From assembly GCA_031273985.1 (NCBI GenBank), contig JAISQV010000329.1, positions 1 to 6,550 of the forward strand: DNA of 6,550 nt. Reading direction: 5' to 3'. Source of the DNA: Spirochaetaceae bacterium (lineage in GTDB: Bacteria > Spirochaetota > Spirochaetia > Treponematales > Breznakiellaceae). This document shows positions 1 to 5,641 of the stretch, one piece after another (within the stretch, counting starts at the first letter, position 1; each line of letters opens with the position of its first letter). The translations under genes and the position numbers were made by a program. The notes beneath the pieces are model-generated. The model was given only the letters and a program-made list of their open reading frames with translations, did no database searches and was not told the origin of the DNA.

Positions 1-3
1 AAA

Positions 4-31
4 CCGGCGCCCCGGCGCCTGCGAAAGCCGG
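4..31. repeat. Tandem CCGGCGCC pair with nearby complementary GCCGG
   Basis: The octamer CCGGCGCC occurs twice back to back (4-11 and 12-19), and GCCGG at 27-31 can pair with the CCGGC of either copy. Each octamer contains the self-complementary GGCGCC. This lies just upstream of the first gene's ribosome binding site, so it could fold in the leader RNA or belong to the end of an upstream gene cut off by the window edge. No T run follows, so it is not a recognisable intrinsic terminator. No promoter boxes are visible in the first 52 bases. Confidence 0.3.
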
Positions 32-40
32 ATTCTGTCC

Positions 41-46
41 AAGGAG
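41..46 (+). promoter_or_regulatory. Ribosome binding site setting the start of the LysM gene
   Basis: AAGGAG lies six bases before the ATG at 53, which is ideal spacing. It favours that ATG over the in-frame TTG at 47, which directly abuts the site, and over the ATG at 62, which is too far away. The reading frame is open to the left edge of the window, so this site is the main reason for starting the protein at 53. Confidence 0.75.
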
Positions 47-52
47 TTGCTC

Positions 53-1012
53 ATGGCCGCTATGGTGGGGATCAAGATCGCAAACGGGGAATTCTATTCC
101 ATTGTTGAGGAGAACGCCAACGCCCGGAAGAGACTCATCCTTACAACTGTTCACGATGATCAGGAGAGTATGCAGATCGATCTCTACCGGAGCCAGCTCC
201 AGTCCATGACCGATTCCCAGTACATCGGGAGCATTGTGGTTGAGAATATCAAGCGGAAGAAGAAGGGGGAGCCTTCCATAGAGTTGATTATCGCTTCCGC
301 CGGGGACGGGACCCTTTCCGCCGAGGCTTCGGACCTGGATTCTTCGGTCAAGGCCGAACATCACCACCTGTCCGTGTCCCTGAAGACGCTGGACTCGGAT
401 ATCCGGGACTACACCCTCCCGGACTTTGAGCTGGAACCTGCGGAACCGCCGCCCCAGGGGCTTTACGACCGGGCCTCCCGGCTGCGGGAGCAGCAGCCCC
501 GGAAGAAGGCCCCCTGGCTTGTGATCATCGTCATAGGGCTCGTCCTCGCCGCGGCGGGGCTGGCCCTCTGGTTCTTTCTTTTGCGGAACAGCCCCCCCGG
601 AGAGCCTGTCATGGTGGAGCAGCCCGCCGAAGTCTCCGGCCCGGCTGAGCCTCCGGTGACGCCTCCTCCGCCGGAGCCTCCGGTACGGACGGAAATTCCG
701 GCCCCGGTACGGGCGGAGCCCCCGGCCCCGCCTCCTCCGGTCCCCGTCATCGAGGCTCCCGCCGCCCCGCCGCCGGCCCCGGCCGCCCAGCCCCGCCGGA
801 CGCGGCCCCCCGTGGCCAGTTACCGGGTTCCCCAGGTGATTCCCCGCGAGGGGGCGGCCTACCGCATACGCTGGGGCGACACCCTCTGGGATATTGCGGA
901 GGCTTTCTACCGCAACCCCTGGCTCTACCCCCGAATCGCCCGGTTTAACCGTATCCGCAACCCGGACCTGATCATTTCGGGCACCACGATACGGATACCG
1001 CCCCTTAGGTGA
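53..1012 (+). CDS. Membrane-anchored LysM protein with N-terminal Hsp70 substrate-binding-like domain
   Basis: The protein has 319 residues. Residues about 5-110 resemble the beta-sandwich substrate-binding domain of DnaK/Hsp70. The order of matches is VGIKIANGEFYSIVEEN (compare DnaK LGIETLGGVMTKLIERN), then TTVHDDQ, then a YIGSIVVENI strand, then GEPSIELII, then DGTLSAEASD (compare DGILHVSAKD). No ATPase domain is present. A basic stretch (RKK, 150-152) precedes one hydrophobic helix (about 154-177), predicting the N-terminus in the cytoplasm. Residues 181-255 are rich in proline and alanine, a likely periplasmic spacer. Residues about 270-317 form a LysM domain (YRIRWGDTLWDIAEAFY, then NPDLIISGTTIRIP), a family that binds peptidoglycan N-acetylglucosamine chains. 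The gene ends 13 bases before the lytic transglycosylase. I infer a scaffold linking a cytoplasmic client to the wall. LysM is near certain; the Hsp70-like assignment was made by eye and is probable. Start choice rests on AAGGAG at 41-46. Confidence 0.9.
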   Translation: MAAMVGIKIANGEFYSIVEENANARKRLILTTVHDDQESMQIDLYRSQLQSMTDSQYIGSIVVENIKRKKKGEPSIELIIASAGDGTLSAEASDLDSSVKAEHHHLSVSLKTLDSDIRDYTLPDFELEPAEPPPQGLYDRASRLREQQPRKKAPWLVIIVIGLVLAAAGLALWFFLLRNSPPGEPVMVEQPAEVSGPAEPPVTPPPPEPPVRTEIPAPVRAEPPAPPPPVPVIEAPAAPPPAPAAQPRRTRPPVASYRVPQVIPREGAAYRIRWGDTLWDIAEAFYRNPWLYPRIARFNRIRNPDLIISGTTIRIPPLR

Positions 1013-1025
1013 GGCGCGGCCGTCG

Positions 1026-2873
1026 TTGATCCGTTTTCCCCTCCTCTGGGCACTCCTCCCGGCAATGCTCCTGACCCCGGCCTCCTGCCGGACCTGGGGG
1101 GCGGCGGATACGGCCTTTTACCGGGGCCTCACCGCCCAGGGGGAGCTTGCCTCGGCCTCCTTCAGGGCGGCCCTCCGCAGCGCCAACCCCCTGATCCGGG
1201 AGGCGGCGGCCCTGAAGCTTCCCCCCAGGCTGCCGGACTCCGGGGCCGCCGCGCTGATTCTGGGGGAGAGCGCCGACAGGGTAGGGCGCTGGGCGGAACT
1301 TCTCCCCCCGGAGGGGCCGGAGGAAGGCCCGGTCCGGTTCAGCCCGGCGGAATATGCCGCCATTCAGGGACGCCTCGCCACGGCCCGCTCCGCCTTTGGC
1401 CCCGCGCTGGAGCGCTTCAGGGAAGCCCTCGAAGACCCCTTCCTCTTTCTCCGCCATGCCGAAACCCTGACCGATCTGGGGAGGAGTTTCCAGTTCGGGG
1501 ATTCCGGCGCCGAGGGCTCCCTGCTTTTTCAGGCTTGGGACGAAGCCCTGGGGTCGGGGTCCCTTGCCGGGGGCGGCCTCCCGGAGCGCGGCTCGGGGGA
1601 GGAGCGGGCCCTCCGCTACCGGCTCCGCTACTTCGCGGCCCGTATAGAGCGCCAGCGGGGAAACTACGAGCGCTCCGTGGAACTCTTCAACGCGGCCCTG
1701 GAACTGGCCCCGGACAGCCTCCAGAGCGACGCCTGCATCTGGTACATCCTCGGTATGATCCTGGAAAGGGGAGACCCGCTGCCCGCCCTGGAACTTTACC
1801 TGCCCCGGGTGGAGCGTTACGCGGTGGTCGAGGACCTGCTGGAACGCTACGCGTACACCCTCGTTGCCGGGCGGCGCTGGGAATCCCTCCTCCGCGTCTA
1901 CGGCCTCCTCGCCCCGCACCGGGATTCTTCCTCCCTGGCCCAGTATGCCTACATCCTGGGCCGGGCTGCGGAATGCGGGTACCTCCCCGCCGCCGGGGAG
2001 CCCTTCTTTCTTGCCGCCCGGGGCGAGGAGGCGGGCGCCTTCTACTACCGGGGCCTGGCCTCGGCCCGGCTTGGGGGGCCGCCGCTGGACATTCCCGGTG
2101 AATCTTCCGCCGGGGCGGGGCCGGGGGAGCATCGGGAGGAAATGGCCTTTCTTTTGGGCTTCTTCGAGCACGGGGCGGCGGGTTTCGCCTGGCCCTACAT
2201 CTCCGAAATGATCGGCGATCTGAGCATCCCCGAGCTCAGGGCCCTCGCCCGGGCCCTTCAAAAGGAGGAGCGCTGGGACGAGTCCCTCAGGCTTGTTTCG
2301 CGCTGGATGGAGCGGGAGGGTTACCGCTGGAACCGTGCCGATATGGAGCTCTACTATCCCCGGCCCTTTTTGGAGCAGACGGAACGTTACGCAAGGGAGG
2401 CCGGCCTTCCCCCCTGGCTCCTTTTCGGCCTCATCCGCACGGAGAGCGCCTTCATGCCCGAAGCGCTCTCCAGCGCCCGCGCCGTGGGGCTTACCCAGCT
2501 CATGCCGGATACGGCGGAGGAGATGGCGGGGCGGCTTCGCCGGCAGGGCGGGGGGGAAAGCGCCGCGCTGGACCTTACCGACCCGGACACGAACCTCAGG
2601 CTGGGGGCGGCCTACCTCCGCCGCCTGGAGGACCTGCTGGGAAACCCCCTGATGAGCCTCCTTGCGTACAACGGCGGTCTGGGCCGGGTGCGGCGCTGGC
2701 AGCGGGCTGCGGCGGAACTGCCGCCGGACCTTGCGGCGGAGACCGTAAGCTTCAGCGAAACCCGCGCCTACGCCCGCAGGGTTTGCTCCGCCGCAGCCGC
2801 CTACGGCTTCCTGTATTATGGGCTTACGATGGAATCGATTCTTTCCGATATTGTGAACGGGGAGTCCCGGTAA
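1026..2873 (+). CDS. Soluble lytic murein transglycosylase, Slt70-type
   Basis: This 615-residue exported enzyme should cleave the MurNAc-GlcNAc bond of peptidoglycan, leaving 1,6-anhydro ends. The C-terminal catalytic domain (about 445-600) has the family signatures: RTESAF with catalytic Glu473, GLTQLMP at 488-494, AYNGG at 547-551 and ETRAYARRV at 578-586. The upstream region is helical, with a TPR-like stretch around 197-247, matching the superhelical scaffold of Slt70. The N-terminus has a hydrophobic signal segment ending in TPASC at residues 17-21. This could be a loose lipobox with Cys21 lipidated, but Pro at -3 is unfavourable, so ordinary signal peptidase cleavage is equally possible. 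The start is a TTG, the only in-frame start that keeps the signal segment; the nearest SD-like sequence, AGGTGAGG at 1007-1014, overlaps the previous stop and is rather far away, suggesting translational coupling. An in-frame ATG at 1065 would remove most of the signal. Length is close to E. coli Slt70. Function confident; start less so. Confidence 0.93.
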   Translation: MIRFPLLWALLPAMLLTPASCRTWGAADTAFYRGLTAQGELASASFRAALRSANPLIREAAALKLPPRLPDSGAAALILGESADRVGRWAELLPPEGPEEGPVRFSPAEYAAIQGRLATARSAFGPALERFREALEDPFLFLRHAETLTDLGRSFQFGDSGAEGSLLFQAWDEALGSGSLAGGGLPERGSGEERALRYRLRYFAARIERQRGNYERSVELFNAALELAPDSLQSDACIWYILGMILERGDPLPALELYLPRVERYAVVEDLLERYAYTLVAGRRWESLLRVYGLLAPHRDSSSLAQYAYILGRAAECGYLPAAGEPFFLAARGEEAGAFYYRGLASARLGGPPLDIPGESSAGAGPGEHREEMAFLLGFFEHGAAGFAWPYISEMIGDLSIPELRALARALQKEERWDESLRLVSRWMEREGYRWNRADMELYYPRPFLEQTERYAREAGLPPWLLFGLIRTESAFMPEALSSARAVGLTQLMPDTAEEMAGRLRRQGGGESAALDLTDPDTNLRLGAAYLRRLEDLLGNPLMSLLAYNGGLGRVRRWQRAAAELPPDLAAETVSFSETRAYARRVCSAAAAYGFLYYGLTMESILSDIVNGESR

Positions 2874-2895
2874 GTTTGGCTGCGGCTCCCCTCCC

Positions 2896-2902
2896 AAAGG
2901 AG
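2896..2902 (+). promoter_or_regulatory. Ribosome binding site setting the GTG start of ftsK
   Basis: AAAGGAG lies six bases before GTG at 2909. The ftsK frame is open back to 2783 inside the transglycosylase gene, and TTG 2876 is another in-frame candidate, but neither gives a normal FtsK N-terminus or has a comparable site. Starting at 2909 yields a short cytoplasmic tail followed directly by the first membrane segment, as expected. Confidence 0.8.
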
Positions 2903-2908
2903 CCCTTT

Positions 2909-5386
2909 GTGCATATAAAAACATTTTTTGCCGGCGCCGGGTCCAGGTACCGTATCGCCGCCATAGGCTGCGCCCTGGCCCTGTCCGCCCTGGCCCTGAT
3001 CCTGGCCTTTTCCATAGGGGGCGCCCTGTTCAACCTTCCCTTCATGGGCCGCCGTCTGGGGGCCTTTCTCACCGGCGCTTACGGCATTTTGGCCCTGCTC
3101 ATCCCGGCCTACCTGATCTGGGCGGCCCTGATTCTGGCGGCTCCCGGTTTCAGGCCCGACCGGATATTTGTTCTGGCCGCGGCTATCATCCCCTTCATGA
3201 CCATAGCCATAGGCATAGGCTTTATTCAGGATTTTGACTTCCAGTCGGGCCGCTTCCCGGCGCTCCTCAGGGTTGGCCGGAACGGGCTGAGCCTGTTCAT
3301 CCTCCTCCTGGGCTTTGTGGAGGGCCTGATCATCCGGGCCTTCCTGCCCCTCCTCTTCCCGGAATTGCGGCCCGCAGGGAAGCCGGGGCCCGGCCTGAAG
3401 GAACGCCTCCGGCGGGCGCTGGCCTTCCGCTCCGGACCCGCCGCCAAGGCCGCCGGAGCCGTGGAAAGCGCTCCCCCGGAAACGCCCGGCGAATCCCCGG
3501 AGGCCCCCGCCGAAGCTTCAGTCGGGGACCCTGGCGGGGATCCCGCCGAAACGGTCATTGATTTTCCCCGGCCCAGGCCCCTGGCCAGCGCCAGGGCGCT
3601 GGAGGACCTGGAGGCGAAGCTTCGGGGCGGGGGCTCCCCCGATGCGGGAATCTACGGGGAGGTGCTGTACTACGCGGAACTTCCCGAGGAAGATGGCTCT
3701 GATGACGAAGACGGGCGGTATTCCTTCCCGGAACCGGAGCTTTCCCCGGAACCCCGGCCCCATAACGGCGCCCCGCTTCTCGACAGCCTGGAGATTCTGG
3801 ACGAGGGGAAGGCGGATCCCGAAGCGGAGGAAAGCCGCCTCAAGCCGGTTTTTGTGTCCACGCCGCCCCCCAGGATAAGCCCCGCCGGGGCCCCGGAAGA
3901 GCGCGTTGCCGGGGGCCGCCCCTCCGTAAGCCGTCTTTCAAAAAAACAGAATCAGTACCGCATACCCGTGGAGGGCATCCTCAACCAGTACCCCGACGGC
4001 CAGTACTGGATCATCGATCAGGGAACCGAAGACGCCGCCGTGGTCTTGCAGAAGACCCTGGAGGAATTTAACATCCAGGCGGAAGTTACGGGGATCAAGA
4101 AGGGCCCGGTGATCACCATGTTTGAGATCCTGCCCGCGCCGGGGGTCAAGCTTTCGCGCATAGTAAATTTGCAGGACAACATAGCCCTGCGCCTCGCCGC
4201 CTCATCGGTACGCATCGTAGCCCCCATTCCGGGGAAACACGCCGTGGGAATTGAGGTGCCCAATAAAAAGCGAAACATCGTTTCCTTTCGGGAAATTATC
4301 GAGGGGGAACTTCAGAACGGCGGAAAGGGAAAAGACGGAAAGAAGGAGAAGCAGGGCATACCCGTAGCCCTGGGCAAGGACATCACCGGGGAGGCCCAGA
4401 CGGTGGACCTGACCCAAACCCCGCACCTTTTGATCGCCGGCTCCACAGGTTCCGGTAAATCGGTCTGTGTCAATGCCATCATCCTCTCCATCCTCTACCA
4501 GCTCCCCCCGGCGGAGTGCCGCCTGATCCTCATCGATCCCAAAATAGTGGAGCTGAAACTGTACAACGAGATTCCCCACCTCCTGACCCAGGTGATCACG
4601 GAGCCCAAGCGGGCCTTCCAGGCGCTGCAATACTGCATCTTTGAAATGGAGCGGCGCTATTCCTGCCTCGACTCCATGGGCGTCCGCGACATTAAAAGCT
4701 ACAACCGCCGCATCCGGGAGCGGAACATTGCCGCCGAATATATGCCTTACATTGTCGTGGTCATCGACGAATTTGCCGACCTGATGGCCACCACGGGGAA
4801 GGAACTGGAAAGCACCGTGGCCCGCCTTGCCGCCATGAGCCGCGCCGTGGGCATACACCTGGTTCTGGCCACCCAGCGCCCCTCCATCGATGTAATCACC
4901 GGCCTCATCAAGGCAAACATTCCCAGCCGCATCGCCTTCATGGTGGCCAGCAAGATGGACAGCCGCATCATCATCGATCAAGTGGGGGCGGAAAAGCTGC
5001 TGGGCAAGGGGGATATGCTCTACGCGGGGGTGGTAGACCCCTTCCCCGTGCGCATGCAGGGAGCCTTTGTCTCGGAAGAAGAAGTAGAAAGAGTGGTGGA
5101 CTTCGTGAAGACCCTGGGGGAGCCCGACTACATAGACGAAGAAATATTCTACGATGAAGATGAAGAGGAAAGCGATCCCTCCCTCTTCTCCGACGGGGAG
5201 GACCCCCTCTACGACAAAGCCTTTGAGATAGTGGTGCAGCAGGGAAAGGCCAGCGCCAGCTACATACAGCGCCGCCTCAAGATAGGCTACAACCGGGCCG
5301 CCCGCATCGTGGAAGAGATGGCCTCCCGAGGCGTCGTGGGCCCCGCCCAGGGCTCCAAACCCCGGGAACTCCTGCGCGGAGCCTAA
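2909..5386 (+). CDS. ftsK: FtsK/SpoIIIE-family DNA translocase
   Basis: This 825-residue ATP-driven motor pumps chromosomal DNA across the division septum. Four hydrophobic segments (about 15-40, 53-77, 86-106, 126-149) form the FtsK_4TM membrane domain. Residues 150-345 are an acidic, Pro/Ala-rich linker. The alpha domain follows (about 350-465, including KGPVITMFEILPAPGVKLSR), then the RecA-like motor with Walker A GSTGSGKS (511-518), LIDPKIVELKLYNEIPHLLT, Walker B YIVVVIDEFADLM (Asp620, Glu621) and LATQRPSIDVITGLIKANIP. The C-terminal gamma winged helix (about 765-825) carries KIGYNRAARIVEEM, the part that reads polar DNA sequences (KOPS/SRS) in characterised members. A lysine/glycine-rich insert at 470-482 lies between the alpha and motor domains. 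Length is near B. subtilis SpoIIIE (about 790) and well below E. coli FtsK (about 1330). It follows the transglycosylase by 35 bases and is probably last in the operon. All catalytic motifs are intact. The start is GTG with AAAGGAG six bases upstream. Confidence 0.97.
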   Translation: MHIKTFFAGAGSRYRIAAIGCALALSALALILAFSIGGALFNLPFMGRRLGAFLTGAYGILALLIPAYLIWAALILAAPGFRPDRIFVLAAAIIPFMTIAIGIGFIQDFDFQSGRFPALLRVGRNGLSLFILLLGFVEGLIIRAFLPLLFPELRPAGKPGPGLKERLRRALAFRSGPAAKAAGAVESAPPETPGESPEAPAEASVGDPGGDPAETVIDFPRPRPLASARALEDLEAKLRGGGSPDAGIYGEVLYYAELPEEDGSDDEDGRYSFPEPELSPEPRPHNGAPLLDSLEILDEGKADPEAEESRLKPVFVSTPPPRISPAGAPEERVAGGRPSVSRLSKKQNQYRIPVEGILNQYPDGQYWIIDQGTEDAAVVLQKTLEEFNIQAEVTGIKKGPVITMFEILPAPGVKLSRIVNLQDNIALRLAASSVRIVAPIPGKHAVGIEVPNKKRNIVSFREIIEGELQNGGKGKDGKKEKQGIPVALGKDITGEAQTVDLTQTPHLLIAGSTGSGKSVCVNAIILSILYQLPPAECRLILIDPKIVELKLYNEIPHLLTQVITEPKRAFQALQYCIFEMERRYSCLDSMGVRDIKSYNRRIRERNIAAEYMPYIVVVIDEFADLMATTGKELESTVARLAAMSRAVGIHLVLATQRPSIDVITGLIKANIPSRIAFMVASKMDSRIIIDQVGAEKLLGKGDMLYAGVVDPFPVRMQGAFVSEEEVERVVDFVKTLGEPDYIDEEIFYDEDEEESDPSLFSDGEDPLYDKAFEIVVQQGKASASYIQRRLKIGYNRAARIVEEMASRGVVGPAQGSKPRELLRGA

Positions 5387-5427
5387 CAGTTTTATTGGGC
5401 TAAAAGACAAATCAGAATAAGGGCGCA

Positions 5428-5461
5428 TCCCCGCCAAGGCCGCAAGCTGCCTTGGCGGGGA
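5428..5461 (+). repeat. 13-bp perfect stem-loop after ftsK
   Basis: TCCCCGCCAAGGC (5428-5440) is exactly complementary to GCCTTGGCGGGGA (5449-5461), with an eight-base loop CGCAAGCT. It starts 41 bases after the ftsK stop. The stem is very GC-rich and would be stable in RNA on either strand. The T run lies 18 bases further on, too far for a standard intrinsic terminator using this stem alone, so it may be a 3'-end protecting hairpin or an arm of a repeat. Confidence 0.75.
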
Positions 5462-5487
5462 CCGGGCTATCCGCTCCAATTTTTTTT
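5459..5487 (+). terminator. Possible intrinsic terminator of the ftsK operon
   Basis: GGA-C-CGG (5459-5465) can pair with CCG-C-TCC (5471-5477) around the loop GCTAT with one C-C mismatch. Two A residues and then eight T residues (5480-5487) follow. This is the right order for rho-independent termination of rightward transcription. The stem is short and interrupted, and it shares its first three bases with the stronger stem at 5428-5461, so only one of the two can form fully at a time. Confidence 0.4.
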
Positions 5488-5507
5488 GCCCTCTTGGGGC
5501 AAAAAAA
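5481..5507. repeat. Perfect T7GCCC / GGGCA7 palindrome
   Basis: TTTTTTTGCCC (5481-5491) and GGGCAAAAAAA (5497-5507) form a perfect 11-bp inverted repeat around the five-base spacer TCTTG. On either strand the RNA would have U's before and A's after the GC core, the reverse of an intrinsic terminator, so this palindrome by itself should not terminate. Its T run is, however, shared with the preceding hairpin at 5459-5477. It could also be a protein binding site or a repeat boundary. Confidence 0.7.
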
Positions 5508-5634
5508 GATTTCCGCTTCTATCCCTTGCGCGAAGACTCGCAGGCAGGGGAATTTCCCGCCCCAAAGACCGCCCCGTCTCGATCCATTCGGTCATTACCG
5601 CTTTGGGAAAGCCTCTGCGCCCTCTTTTTTTGCC
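5498..5634. repeat. 12-bp inverted repeats bounding a 113-bp intergenic segment
   Basis: GGCAAAAAAAGA at 5498-5509 is repeated exactly in inverted orientation as TCTTTTTTTGCC at 5623-5634. The right copy stops seven bases before the stop codon of the leftward hydrolase gene. Between them lies CCCAAAG (5561-5567) with its complement CTTTGGG (5601-5607), and CGGT (5589-5592), which can pair either with ACCG at 5597-5600 or with ACCG at 5568-5571. The nested arrangement resembles a small structured repeat unit, but A/T-run repeats also arise by chance. I see no coding sequence I trust here. Confidence 0.45.
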
Positions 5635-5641
5635 GGAGCCT

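Larger units (their letters stand above)
53..5386 (+). other. Predicted three-gene operon (LysM protein, lytic transglycosylase, ftsK)
   Basis: Three genes on the same strand are separated by only 13 and 35 bases, with no terminator or promoter-like sequence between them. The first terminator-like structures appear after the ftsK stop. The first promoter is not visible and probably lies left of the window. Two of the products act on or bind peptidoglycan and the third acts at the septum, consistent with shared expression during growth or division. The grouping is inferred from spacing alone. Confidence 0.7.
5387..5641. other. Convergent intergenic region
   Basis: These 255 bases separate the ends of two converging genes. 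The first part (to about 5420) is AT-richer and looks unstructured. The rest is dominated by the hairpins and inverted repeats listed separately. No convincing terminator for the leftward hydrolase gene was found: its A/T runs are not preceded, in the leftward direction, by a good stem. No tRNA-like or other recognisable RNA fold is apparent. Confidence 0.7.

Noticed and set aside
646..820. Repetitive proline-codon DNA in the first gene as a tandem repeat or CRISPR-like array
   Set aside because: The repeats are irregular, keep the reading frame and encode a Pro/Ala-rich linker between the membrane helix and LysM; no constant repeat and spacer pattern exists.
1535..2101. Plus-strand 188-codon frame inside the transglycosylase
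   Set aside because: It is out of frame with a clearly conserved gene and has a Pro/Arg/Gly-rich composition typical of a shadow frame.
2783..2908. Upstream extension of ftsK into the transglycosylase gene
   Set aside because: The extra 42 residues do not resemble an FtsK N-terminus, and GTG 2909 has a well-placed AAAGGAG.
1005..2924. Minus-strand open frame of 639 codons opposite the transglycosylase gene
   Set aside because: It mirrors the whole plus-strand gene. Its product is rich in Arg, Gly and Pro with no recognisable domain, as expected for an antisense frame in GC-rich coding DNA.
4202..5479. Minus-strand open frame of 425 codons opposite the ftsK motor region
   Set aside because: The plus strand here encodes the conserved FtsK motor and gamma domains. 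The antisense product is His/Gly/Ala-rich with no motif.
5481..5507. Bidirectional intrinsic terminator formed by the palindrome alone
   Set aside because: T's precede and A's follow the GC core on both strands, the reverse of a terminator; termination, if any, would use the hairpin at 5459-5477.
5467..5595. Minus-strand 42-codon open frame in the intergenic region (ATG at 5595)
   Set aside because: It has no good ribosome binding site, runs through the inverted repeats and hairpin arms, and shows no recognisable motif. It could be reconsidered if the region proves to be a repeated element.
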